A DNA stretch of 64,000 nucleotides from positions 2,728,001 through 2,792,000 of the forward strand of contig NZ_CP119106.1 of the NCBI RefSeq assembly GCF_029643425.1, read 5' to 3'. This DNA comes from Isoptericola sp. AK164. GTDB lineage: Bacteria; Actinomycetota; Actinomycetes; Actinomycetales; Cellulomonadaceae. The notes beneath the pieces are model-generated. The model was not told the DNA's origin. It did not search any database and saw only the letters and a list, made by a program, of their open reading frames with translations. The position numbers and the translations under genes were made by a program. This document shows positions 19,445 through 27,807 of this stretch, one piece after another (positions within the stretch are counted from its first letter, which is position 1; every line of letters starts with the position of its first letter).

Positions 19445-22400
19445 TCAGGACGGGGACCACGCCTGCACGGCGCTGACGGCGACGAGCCAGTCGCTCTCGG
19501 TGGCCAGCCCCATGGAGACCGGCGGCGGCCCGCCGAGCACGCCGGTGTAGTTGACGTCGAGCACCCGGGTGCCACGCACCTGCGTCCACGGCACGGTCAC
19601 CCGCACGGCGTCGATCTCCACCGGCTCGGTGCGCAGCAACGCCACGCGGTCCCACAGCTGATCCGTCCGCACGGCGATCTCGCGCCACTCCCCGGCGGGC
19701 GTCCGGACCTCGACGGTGTAGTGGCGCAGGCCAGCGGTGCAGCAGCGGATCCCGGCGGTCGCGACCGCGAGGCGGTCGACCTCCACGGGCACCTCGAGCT
19801 CGACCGTCACCGACGGGGCGGGGTCCACCGACCCGTCCTCGAGCCGACCGGAGCGCCACGGGTCGCGGACGGCGAACGTGCCCGACGTGATCGTTGCCGG
19901 GTCCCCGGCGTCCGGATGGGTGGACGACGCCGTCACGGACGCCCCGGCCAGCACGTCCTCGCCGAACGGCTCGACGGCCCGCACCGAGAGCCCCTCCCCG
20001 GCGGGCGTGCGCAACGCCACCGGGCTGCCGGTCACCAGCACCTCAGTGCCGCCCGCCCCGAGGTTCAGCGATGACTCGGCACCGTAGACGTCGCGGCGCA
20101 CGACCTCGACGTCGTCACCGCCGGGGTCGACGAGGACCGGCGTGCTCAGTCCCTCCGACCACAGCACCAGGAGCGACGACCCGTCGTCCGCGGCCGCCCG
20201 CACGGCGTGCACCCCGGGAACGCCCGTGGAGACCGTCGTCGCGTCGTCGTACCGGTCCAGCAGCGGCGCGGTGGCCGCCATCGCCGCTCCCGCCGGCTTG
20301 ACGTAACCGTCGTACTGCACGAGCGACCACGAGACACCGTTCTCACCGAAGCCGCCCTCGCTGAAGAAGTAGGTCCACTCGGCGACGTCCTCGGTCGCGT
20401 ACCACCACAGCTTGCGGGCCACGTCCCACCCGGACGCCCAGAAGTTCACGACGCCGTCCGACCACCACCCGGACTCGGTGTCCCACCAGGGCAGACCGTC
20501 GCAGTCGGCGAGGATCTCACGCAGCGCGTCCATCTCGGCACCGTCGCGGGAGAACCCCTCCTCCTCCCACGAGCGGTTGTACCCGGTGTAGGGGTGGATC
20601 CCGACGGCGTCCATCGACGCGCAGCCGCCCGCGTCCACCAGGGAGCGCCACCAGTCCAGGGCGAACCCGAGGGTGTTGCCCCCGACGACGACGGCGTCCG
20701 GGTCGGCGGCGCGCACGGCTCGCGCGAACGGCGCACCCACCTCTCGCTCGTAGCGGGGCGCGTCGTCGTATCCGGTGTTGTTCGGCTCGTTCCACGGCTC
20801 CCAGGCCGAGATGCCGGGTGCCTGCTCGCGCAGCTCGGCGACGATCACCCGCACCCAGCCCTCCCAGGTGCCGGCCTCGGCGGCCGAGGTCTCCGCCTCG
20901 CCTCCCTGCCCGACCTGGACCGCGAGTCGCACGCCGGTGCGGGACGCCAGCCGGGCAGCAGCCGTGAGGTCGGCGAAGGGATCCGTGATCTCCCCGTCGA
21001 CGGCGTGCCGCTCCGCACCGGGCAGGGAGTCCCAGACGATCGCGGCCGGGTCCGGGGGCCCTGCCGGGTCCGGGACCAGCGCACCGAAGTCGAGCTGCAC
21101 CCGGTGGGAACCCACACCGAGCTGGTCGGCGAGCTGCACACCACGCAACGGCGCCGCCCCGCCCCAGTCGGCTCCCTCGGCGAGGGCCGACGGGTCGAGC
21201 GCGCTGCCCGGCGGGGTGACCGTGTACCGCAGGCACGTCCCCGACACGGGGACGTCGTCCCCGTCGAGCAGGGCGGCGTCCACCTCGTACACACCGGGTC
21301 GCGGGCTCGGGAGCTCCAGGTCGACCGAGCCACCCTGGGCGGGGAGGCCGACCACCCGGACGTCCCCGACGACCGGGTCCGGCACCCGCGGGTCCCCGCG
21401 CACCTGGTAGCGCAGCCGGTACCGGTCGGCGTGCGCGCCCCAGGCAGGGTCGAACTCCGCGGTCACCCGTGGCGTCTCGTCCGCGGCGAACACCCCGTAG
21501 GGCCGGTCGACGAGCAGCCCGGCACCCAGACCGAGGACGGCCACGAGGGACTCGTCGGCCGCGTCGACCTGGATCGGCTCGCGCAGCCCTGACGACATCC
21601 GCGCGGAGCCGATCTGCGTGAGCTCGACGGTGGCGTCGGGGCCGTCGGTGAGCAGGTAGTAGTCCTCCCCGTCGCGCAGCACCGGCGTGCGGTCCCACAG
21701 GGAGAACGGCTGGGCGAGATCGAAGCCGACGTCGGGCCAGACCCCCCGCCGGACGCCGTCGGAGCCGTACCAACGCAGTCCCGTGCCCGGCTCGGCCAGC
21801 AGCAGCCCTCCCTCCGGTGCGGTCGCGGCGCCGGTCGCGTCGGTCCACGGCAGGTCCGGCAGACCGATCGGCCCGTCCCGCTCGGCGGGCGCTCCGAGAC
21901 GTGCCTGCACCGCACCGTCCGCGCCGGTGACGGTGAGCGTCGGCCCGTCGTCCTCGCCGCCGTAAGCCACCGCGCCCTCGTCCAGGGCGCCCAGGACCCG
22001 GCCGTCCACGGCCAGCGGGTCCAGGGTCTCGCCGTCGCCGGTGACGCGGTGCATGACGGCGCCGGCGTCGTTGACCCCGACGACCGGTCCGCGTTCCTCG
22101 ATGTCCCAGACCACCGTGCCGGACAGGTCGAGCACCGCACCGGTGGTCTGCGGGCCGGTGGGGAGCTCGACGCGCCACTGCTCGGTGCCGTCGGGGGCGA
22201 TCTTCAGCAGGTCGCGACGGCCCATGAGCGTGTCCAGGAGGTACACGTTCCCGTCGTCGTCGACCTCGAAGGAGTCGAGGCCGAACAGCTCGTAGGTGGG
22301 GTCCCACTCCAGGGTCACGGAGGTCTCGCCCTGGGCGCTGCCGTCGGCGAGGTCGAAGCGGGCCACCGTGTAGGTGGCCTCGTCCCGCGACATCACGAAC

Positions 22401-22693
22401 GCGGTGCCGTCGCGCACCCGGGCCGTGGCGAGCTCACCGGGCTCCGGGAGCACGTCCTCCACGACGGTGCGCACACCCGGCAGCGACGACCCGTCGACAC
22501 CGTCCGCGACCACCGGCGCGAGGTCCGGTATCCCGCACACGGGCACGTCCTCGGTCAGCACCGCGGCGGTGGGCGCCTGCGACGGCACCTCGGACGCGGG
22601 GCCGCCGCCGGGAGGACGACCGACCAGTAGCGCCCCGACGACGAGCACGGCCACCAGCACGGACACCGCCACCACCGCCGCGCGTCGTGTCAT
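19445..22693 (-). CDS. Large exported glycoside hydrolase with beta-propeller and C-terminal discoidin-like domain
   Basis: 1082 aa. A signal anchor (residues about 5-25) leads to a Pro/Ser linker, then a region of repeated propeller-like strands (VDDDGNVYLLDT, APDGTEQW) to about residue 400. The middle is a clan GH-A-type barrel: Glu636 in EPWNEPNN fits the acid/base, and Glu740 in WWDTESGWWSDG fits the nucleophile. The last 150 residues resemble an F5/8-type sugar-binding domain (ASVTASSTHPDAGDP, VRVTVPWTQVRGTRVLDV). It is probably tethered outside the cell, trimming or binding the polysaccharide made by this locus. ATG 22693 follows GAGGAGG; GTG 22696 is equally possible. Confidence 0.8.
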   Translation of the reverse strand: MTRRAAVVAVSVLVAVLVVGALLVGRPPGGGPASEVPSQAPTAAVLTEDVPVCGIPDLAPVVADGVDGSSLPGVRTVVEDVLPEPGELATARVRDGTAFVMSRDEATYTVARFDLADGSAQGETSVTLEWDPTYELFGLDSFEVDDDGNVYLLDTLMGRRDLLKIAPDGTEQWRVELPTGPQTTGAVLDLSGTVVWDIEERGPVVGVNDAGAVMHRVTGDGETLDPLAVDGRVLGALDEGAVAYGGEDDGPTLTVTGADGAVQARLGAPAERDGPIGLPDLPWTDATGAATAPEGGLLLAEPGTGLRWYGSDGVRRGVWPDVGFDLAQPFSLWDRTPVLRDGEDYYLLTDGPDATVELTQIGSARMSSGLREPIQVDAADESLVAVLGLGAGLLVDRPYGVFAADETPRVTAEFDPAWGAHADRYRLRYQVRGDPRVPDPVVGDVRVVGLPAQGGSVDLELPSPRPGVYEVDAALLDGDDVPVSGTCLRYTVTPPGSALDPSALAEGADWGGAAPLRGVQLADQLGVGSHRVQLDFGALVPDPAGPPDPAAIVWDSLPGAERHAVDGEITDPFADLTAAARLASRTGVRLAVQVGQGGEAETSAAEAGTWEGWVRVIVAELREQAPGISAWEPWNEPNNTGYDDAPRYEREVGAPFARAVRAADPDAVVVGGNTLGFALDWWRSLVDAGGCASMDAVGIHPYTGYNRSWEEEGFSRDGAEMDALREILADCDGLPWWDTESGWWSDGVVNFWASGWDVARKLWWYATEDVAEWTYFFSEGGFGENGVSWSLVQYDGYVKPAGAAMAATAPLLDRYDDATTVSTGVPGVHAVRAAADDGSSLLVLWSEGLSTPVLVDPGGDDVEVVRRDVYGAESSLNLGAGGTEVLVTGSPVALRTPAGEGLSVRAVEPFGEDVLAGASVTASSTHPDAGDPATITSGTFAVRDPWRSGRLEDGSVDPAPSVTVELEVPVEVDRLAVATAGIRCCTAGLRHYTVEVRTPAGEWREIAVRTDQLWDRVALLRTEPVEIDAVRVTVPWTQVRGTRVLDVNYTGVLGGPPPVSMGLATESDWLVAVSAVQAWSPS

Positions 22694-22723
22694 CACGCCT
22701 CCTCGGTCCGGCCCGATGTCCCC

Positions 22724-22861
22724 ACGCTAGGCACCCGCCCGGCGGTACGACGAGGTCAGGCGCAGAGTTCACCCGGACGGGATCCGGGGCGGCTTCACCC
22801 ACACTTCACCCCGCCGGAGATGGCGAAGTGCTGTCGTACCCGAGGGCCGAACAGCGATGAT
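22724..22861. promoter_or_regulatory. Divergent promoter region with three TTCACCC sites
   Basis: Exact TTCACCC copies start at 22768, 22794 and 22805. For the minus-strand hydrolase gene, a clear -10 TAGCGT (22729-22724) lies 45 nt from the nearest site in reversed orientation. For the plus-strand glycosyltransferase gene, GATGAT (22856-22861) is a possible -10, 51 and 62 nt from two of the sites. The region 22694-22917 contains no other coding signal. Confidence 0.6.
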
Positions 22862-22917
22862 GAACCCGGGTGCCGACCAGCCGCGGCGCCGTGGACGCGA
22901 GAGGAGGCCAGGGCACG

Positions 22918-23754
22918 ATGGACCCTCGTCGCGTGGGCGCGTACGTCCTTCCCGGGGATCCCACCTGGCTCGATCGCACGCTGTCGGTGTACTACCCGCT
23001 GCTCGACGAGCTCGTGGTCCCGCTGCCGCACGACGGACGAGGCTGGACGGGCCGGCCGTTGCCCGTCCAGGAGTGCCTCGACATCGTGCGGACCGTCGAC
23101 ACCCGCGGCATCGCACAGGTGGTCCCGGGGAGCTGGGTCGATCCGCGTGACCCGCTCGGTGCCGAGACGCGGCAGCGACAGGCCGCCGTCGACGCCCTCG
23201 CCGGGACGGACTGGGTCGTCCAGCTCGACGGTGACGAGCTGCTTCCCGCACCAGGGCTCCTGGTTCACGCGATGGACCGCGCCGATGCCCTCGGCGTCGA
23301 CGCCGTCGAGCTGCCGATGCGCGTGATCTTCCGCCGGACCCGGCGTGCACGGTACGAGGTGGTGCAGCCGGGCGGCGCGCCGCACCTCGAGTACCCCGGT
23401 CCGGTCCTGGTGCGCCCCCTGGCGCGGCTCACCTCCACGCGCCGGACGGACGGACCGTTCCTCCGCCTCGTCGTCCCCGGCGACACGTCGCTGCAGTCCG
23501 CCCGCGCACCGGAGGACGGCGAGGTCAGGGAGAGTCTGCCGGACGAGTTCGACTCCCTGGTGCACAACTCCTGGGGCCGGACGCCGGCGGAGATCCTCGC
23601 GAAGATCCGCTCGTGGGGCCACGCGAACGACATCCACCGCTACCGGTTCTACGGCGCGGTATGGCTCCCGGCCCCCGTCACCTGGCGCCTGCTGCGGGAC
23701 TTCCACCCGCTGGCGGGCGAGCTGTGGCCTCGCCTGCGACGTGTGGCCGACTGA
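22918..23754 (+). CDS. Putative glycosyltransferase (GT2-like)
   Basis: 278 aa. It begins VGAYVLPGDPTWLDRTLSVYYPLLDELVV and contains WVVQLDGDELLP, a DxD-like motif expected of a GT-A fold enzyme using a metal-bound nucleotide sugar; SWGHANDIHRYRFYG lies near the C-terminus. I recognise it only at the level of a GT2-like family member. ATG 22918 is chosen over 22870 because GAGGAGG lies 10 nt upstream. One nucleotide separates its stop from the GTG of the next glycosyltransferase. Confidence 0.75.
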   Translation: MDPRRVGAYVLPGDPTWLDRTLSVYYPLLDELVVPLPHDGRGWTGRPLPVQECLDIVRTVDTRGIAQVVPGSWVDPRDPLGAETRQRQAAVDALAGTDWVVQLDGDELLPAPGLLVHAMDRADALGVDAVELPMRVIFRRTRRARYEVVQPGGAPHLEYPGPVLVRPLARLTSTRRTDGPFLRLVVPGDTSLQSARAPEDGEVRESLPDEFDSLVHNSWGRTPAEILAKIRSWGHANDIHRYRFYGAVWLPAPVTWRLLRDFHPLAGELWPRLRRVAD

Positions 23755-23755
23755 C

Positions 23756-24757
23756 GTGTCGCCGACCTGCCGCAGCCTCGTCGTGGTGCTGTCGTTCCAC
23801 GGTGCCGACGACACGCTCGCGTGCGTCCGCTCGATCATGGAGGGCTCCTCCGGGCACGACGTGCTCGTCGTGGACAACGGGTCGTTCGACGGCGTGCTCG
23901 AGACGGTGGCGGCCGCCTGGCCCCACGTGGCGACGATGCAGACGGGCAGGAACCGGGGGTTCTCCGGGGGGATGAACGCCGGTCTCGCCCGCGGTCTGCG
24001 CGACGGATACGACGTGGTCACCGTGCTGAACAACGACACGGTGGTCGACCCCGGTGCGCTCGACGAGCTCCTCCGGACCACGGCGGGGAGCCGCGTGGCC
24101 GCCAGTCCGCGCGTGCTCTACCGCGACGCCCCGGAACGTGCCTGGTTCGCCGGCGGTCTCCTGGACCCGGACGACGGACTGCCGCGGCACATGACACCTG
24201 CGGAGGCCGCCGCGGCAGGCGCCGAGGAGGGCGGCGAACCGTACGCCGTCGACATCCTGGCCGGGTGCAGCGTGACGGCGTCCGCCGCGACCTGGCGGCT
24301 CGTCGGCCCCTTCGACGACCGCTACTTCCTCAACTTCGAGGACTCGGACTGGAGCATGCGGGCGCGCTCGCTGGGGGTCGCGCTCCAGGTCGCGCCCCGA
24401 GCGGTGGTCCGCCACGGGGTCTCGCGGTCGTTCACCGGCGCCTACGCCTATCTCGGGACCTACTACTACCTGCGCAACCTGCTGCTCTTCGCCGCGACCT
24501 GGCTGCCCGCCCGGCAGCGACGACGGCTGCTGCGGACCCGCGTGCTGCCCGCCCCCGTCCGCGACGCGAGGGAACACGGGTCACGCGCGGGGATCCGCAC
24601 CGGACGACTCCTGGCGGACGTGGCGATCGCGAGGCTCCTGGGCCGCTACGGCAAGGCGCCCGACCGCATCGAACGCCGGGCGCAACGATGGTCACGCCGC
24701 GACCTGCCGGTGGTGGCCGGGGAACCGACCGGTTTCACCCCCGATGGCCGCGCATGA
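23756..24757 (+). CDS. Glycosyltransferase family 2 (rhamnosyltransferase-like)
   Basis: 333 aa. GT2 features are clear: VVVLSFHGADDTLACVRSI, VVDNGSFDGVLE, GRNRGFSGGMNAGLARG and VTVLNNDTVVDPGAL, which carries the metal-binding Asp pair. FLNFEDSDWSMRARSLG near residue 200 is the acceptor-side motif of WbbL-like rhamnosyltransferases. The GTG start at 23756 is set by the preceding stop; the open frame upstream of it overlaps the other gene. The last codons contain one TTCACCC copy of the downstream promoter. Confidence 0.85.
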   Translation: MSPTCRSLVVVLSFHGADDTLACVRSIMEGSSGHDVLVVDNGSFDGVLETVAAAWPHVATMQTGRNRGFSGGMNAGLARGLRDGYDVVTVLNNDTVVDPGALDELLRTTAGSRVAASPRVLYRDAPERAWFAGGLLDPDDGLPRHMTPAEAAAAGAEEGGEPYAVDILAGCSVTASAATWRLVGPFDDRYFLNFEDSDWSMRARSLGVALQVAPRAVVRHGVSRSFTGAYAYLGTYYYLRNLLLFAATWLPARQRRRLLRTRVLPAPVRDAREHGSRAGIRTGRLLADVAIARLLGRYGKAPDRIERRAQRWSRRDLPVVAGEPTGFTPDGRA

Positions 24758-24811
24758 GCAGAGATTCACCCGTTGCCGCCGTTCCGGATGACCACCCCTG
24801 GTGCCTACGGT
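24734..24811 (+). promoter_or_regulatory. ABC exporter promoter with two TTCACCC sites, leaderless start
   Basis: TTCACCC at 24734-24740 and 24765-24771 (31 bp apart) precede the -10 TACGGT (24806-24811) by 72 and 41 nt. The proposed GTG start at 24818 lies 6 nt after the -10. The rfbC promoter has the same two-site layout within 1 nt. The upstream site is inside the end of the preceding coding sequence. Confidence 0.65.
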
Positions 24812-24817
24812 GCAGAG

Positions 24818-26029
24818 GTGAGTCCCGAGCCCGAGTCGGCGATCCAGGCGCGCGGCCTGGGCAAGTCGTACCGCATCGCGACCTCCGGGCGCGCCCACGA
24901 CCGCCTGTCGGAGGCCGTCGTCGAGCGCTTCAAGGCGCCCCTGCGGCGACGGGAGTTCGAGACCTTCGACGCCCTGTCCGACGTCTCCTTCGACCTTCCG
25001 TGGGGTGAGGCCGTGGGGATCGTCGGACACAACGGTGCCGGCAAGAGCACGTTGCTCAAGATCCTCACCCGGATCACGGCGCCGAGCCAGGGGCGGGTCG
25101 AGCTCGGCGGACGCGTGGGCAGCCTCCTCGAGGTCGGCACCGGCTTCCACCCGGAGCTCACGGGGCGCGAGAACATCTACCTGAACGGCTCGCTGCTCGG
25201 CATGGGTCGACGCGAGATCCGGCGCCGCTTCGACGACATCGTGCGCTTCTCCGGTATCGAGAGGTTCCTCGAGACACCCGTCAAGCGCTACTCGTCCGGG
25301 ATGTACGTCCGGCTCGCGTTCTCCGTGGCGGCCCACCTGGAGACGGAGATCCTCGCCATCGACGAGGTCCTCGCCGTCGGGGACGCGGAGTTCCAGCGCA
25401 AGTCGCTGGACAAGATGCGCGACGTCGCCAAGGACGGTCGCACCGTGCTGTACGTGAGTCACCAGCTGCAGACCGTCACCTCGCTGTGCACCTCGGCGAT
25501 GTTCCTGGACCGCGGTGAGCTCAGGCTGCACGGCACGGTGGACGACGTCATGGAGGCCTACCGGGAGAGCTTCGAGGGACACCGGGTGCGACAGCGGGAC
25601 GCCGAGCGACGCCCGGGCAACGGGCAGATCCGACTGCGGGACGTCAGCACGCCGGAGATCCGTGAGCCCGTGGGCGACACGGTCGTCAGCTTCGAGGTCG
25701 GCGCCAACCCGGAGATCGTCGGCAAGTACTTCGTCACGTGCAACATCCGGGACCACCAGGGGCTGATCGTGGCGCAGTGCGACTCTCGCCTCGTCAGCCT
25801 CTGGCTCGACCCGTCCGAACCGCACCGGGGCGAGCTGCGGATCAAGGACCTGTGGCTGCGACCAGGACCGTACACGGTCGACATGTTCCTGTGCCAGGCC
25901 GGCGTCTTCGACGCGTGGAGTGCTGCCGCGGCGTTCGAGGTCCTGCCCCATCTGCCCTACCCCGAGATCGTGATCGAGGACGGCATCTTCGGTGCCGTCC
26001 TGTGCGACTTCGACTACGAAGCCTGGTGA
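24818..26029 (+). CDS. Polysaccharide ABC exporter ATPase (Wzt type) with C-terminal domain
   Basis: 403 aa. The ATPase domain carries Walker A GHNGAGKST, the Wzt/TagH-type stretch GTGFHPELTGRENIYLNG, the YSSGMYVRLAFSVAAHL signature, AIDEVLAVGD Walker B and VSHQL. From about residue 250 a beta-rich C-terminal domain follows (VVSFEVGANPEIVGKYFVTCNIRD), as in Wzt proteins that recognise a modified chain end. GTG 24818 is preferred because of the leaderless promoter; ATG 24788 is the alternative. It works with the permease 7 nt downstream. Confidence 0.92.
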   Translation: MSPEPESAIQARGLGKSYRIATSGRAHDRLSEAVVERFKAPLRRREFETFDALSDVSFDLPWGEAVGIVGHNGAGKSTLLKILTRITAPSQGRVELGGRVGSLLEVGTGFHPELTGRENIYLNGSLLGMGRREIRRRFDDIVRFSGIERFLETPVKRYSSGMYVRLAFSVAAHLETEILAIDEVLAVGDAEFQRKSLDKMRDVAKDGRTVLYVSHQLQTVTSLCTSAMFLDRGELRLHGTVDDVMEAYRESFEGHRVRQRDAERRPGNGQIRLRDVSTPEIREPVGDTVVSFEVGANPEIVGKYFVTCNIRDHQGLIVAQCDSRLVSLWLDPSEPHRGELRIKDLWLRPGPYTVDMFLCQAGVFDAWSAAAAFEVLPHLPYPEIVIEDGIFGAVLCDFDYEAW

Positions 26030-26036
26030 CGCCGGA

Positions 26037-26861
26037 ATGCCTTCTCCCAGGACAGTGATCACTCCACCCGGGCGCCTCAACCTGCCCCATTGGCGCGAGC
26101 TGTGGGAAGCGCGCGAGATCCTCTACCGCTTCGGTGTCCGGGACGTCGTGCTGCGCTACCGCCAGACGGCCGTCGGCGTGACCTGGGTCGTGCTGCAGCC
26201 GCTGGTCACGGCGGGCATCTTCGCCGTCGTGTTCGGACGTGTCGCCGGCCTCCCCACGGGGGGCGTGCCGTACTTCCTGTTCGCTTTCGCCGGCACCATC
26301 GCATGGACCGTGTTCTCCGGCATCTTGACACGGGCCGCACCCTCGCTGGTGGCGAACCAGGCGCTCGTGTCCAAGGTGTTCTTCCCTCGCGTCGTCGTCC
26401 CGCTCTCGACGACGCTGTCCGTACTCCTCGACTTCGTCGTCTCCCTCCTTCTCTTCGCCGTGCTGCTCGTGGTGAACGGTGTGAATCCCGGCTGGGCGGC
26501 ACTCCTGGTGCCGGTATGGACGCTCTGCGCCCTGGCGCTCGGCTCGGGTGCGGGCCTGGCCGCCTCCGCCGTCATGGTGAAGTACCGCGACGTCCAGTAC
26601 GTGATGCCCTGGCTCGTGCAGGTGCTGATGTACGCCACCCCGGTGGCCTACTCGCTGGACGCGGTTCCGGCCGGCCTGGAATGGTGGTTCGAGGCGAACC
26701 CGCTGACCTGGCTCATGGAGTGCTTCCGATGGTCCCTGCTCGGCACGTCCGCTCCGCCGGCATGGCAGGTGGTCGCTCTGGTCGTTGCGTCCGTGGTGGC
26801 CCTGGCAGGCGGTCTGCTCGTGTTCCAGCAGCGTGAGCGCGAGTTCGCGGACGTGATCTGA
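26037..26861 (+). CDS. Polysaccharide ABC exporter permease (Wzm type)
   Basis: 274 aa with about six membrane segments, ABC-2 family. The cytoplasmic N-terminus (WREILYRFG-like, here WEAREILYRFGVRDVVLRYRQTAVGVTW) and the PVAYSLDAVP and ANPLTWLMECFRWSLLG motifs are typical of Wzm/TagG proteins. It pairs with the preceding ATPase to move lipid-linked polysaccharide across the membrane. An in-frame extension to 25992 overlaps the ATPase gene and is not favoured. Its stop and the next start share one base (TGATG). Confidence 0.93.
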   Translation: MPSPRTVITPPGRLNLPHWRELWEAREILYRFGVRDVVLRYRQTAVGVTWVVLQPLVTAGIFAVVFGRVAGLPTGGVPYFLFAFAGTIAWTVFSGILTRAAPSLVANQALVSKVFFPRVVVPLSTTLSVLLDFVVSLLLFAVLLVVNGVNPGWAALLVPVWTLCALALGSGAGLAASAVMVKYRDVQYVMPWLVQVLMYATPVAYSLDAVPAGLEWWFEANPLTWLMECFRWSLLGTSAPPAWQVVALVVASVVALAGGLLVFQQREREFADVI

Positions 26862-27784
26862 TGGGCGATCCACGGGTCACGGTGGTGATGTCGACCAACC
26901 GCGTCTCGCCCTACCTCCCTGAGGCGCTGCAGAGCGTCAAGGACCAGTCGTTCGCCGACTGGGAGCTGATCATCCTGGACAACGGCTCGCCCGACCCCGC
27001 CGGCGTGCGGGACGCCGCGGCCGCCGTGCCGGGCGCCACGGTGGTCCAGGAGTCGGGCCACGGGGTCTCGATCCCGCTCAACCACGGCGCAGCGCTCGCC
27101 CGTGGAGAGTTCGTCACGTTCTTGGACGACGACGACGTCTGGCTACCGGACCGTCTCACGAGACTGGTCGCCGCCCTCGACGGCGACCCGACAGCGGGCG
27201 CAGCCTACTCGTCCATCGATGCCATCGACGAGCACGGGCAACGGCACGGTCCCCACTTCGTGGCGAACGGGGAGACGCACCGGGAGCTGCTGTCCGGACG
27301 CACTCCCTTCCCCAACCTCGTCGGGTTCCTCTACCGTCGGGTGGAGTTCCTGCGCGTCGGCGGTTTCAACCCTGCTCTTCACTACGCCGAGGACACGGAC
27401 CTGACGTTCCGCCTGCTCCAGTACTCGAACGTGGTGGGTCTGCCAGAGGTGCTGACGTTGTACCGGCGCCACCAGACCAACACCACCCACGGTGATCCCA
27501 CCGTCGTGCACGACTGGGCTCGGCGCATGATCGGCATGCAGCTGTGGGGGGCGGAGCAGCACCCGGACCCGGACGTGCTCACCGACGTCCGCGCCAACCT
27601 GGCGGCCCTCGACGCGCGCGACGCCGCGGACTCGGTCGGGGAAGGACTCTACAGACTGCGGCACGGACGCATATCGGGTGCCACCCGAATCCTCGCCCGC
27701 GCGGTGCGCCTCGACGCGCGGGCTTCGGCGCATGAGGCCGTCCGTCGCGTACGGAACCGCACCCGACGGACGAGCGAGGGTTGA
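26861..27784 (+). CDS. Glycosyltransferase family 2
   Basis: 307 aa. GT-A motifs: VTVVMSTNRVSPYLPEALQSV, LIILDNGSPD, PLNHGAALARGEFVTFLDDDDVWLPDRL with a run of metal-binding Asp, and YAEDTDLTFRLLQY in the acceptor half. It is the last gene of the plus operon beginning at 24818. A gap of only 23 nt separates its stop from the end of the convergent minus operon, and no terminator hairpin is evident in that gap. Confidence 0.88.
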   Translation: MGDPRVTVVMSTNRVSPYLPEALQSVKDQSFADWELIILDNGSPDPAGVRDAAAAVPGATVVQESGHGVSIPLNHGAALARGEFVTFLDDDDVWLPDRLTRLVAALDGDPTAGAAYSSIDAIDEHGQRHGPHFVANGETHRELLSGRTPFPNLVGFLYRRVEFLRVGGFNPALHYAEDTDLTFRLLQYSNVVGLPEVLTLYRRHQTNTTHGDPTVVHDWARRMIGMQLWGAEQHPDPDVLTDVRANLAALDARDAADSVGEGLYRLRHGRISGATRILARAVRLDARASAHEAVRRVRNRTRRTSEG

Positions 27785-27807
27785 CACCGGCCGATCGTCG
27801 CCGACGC

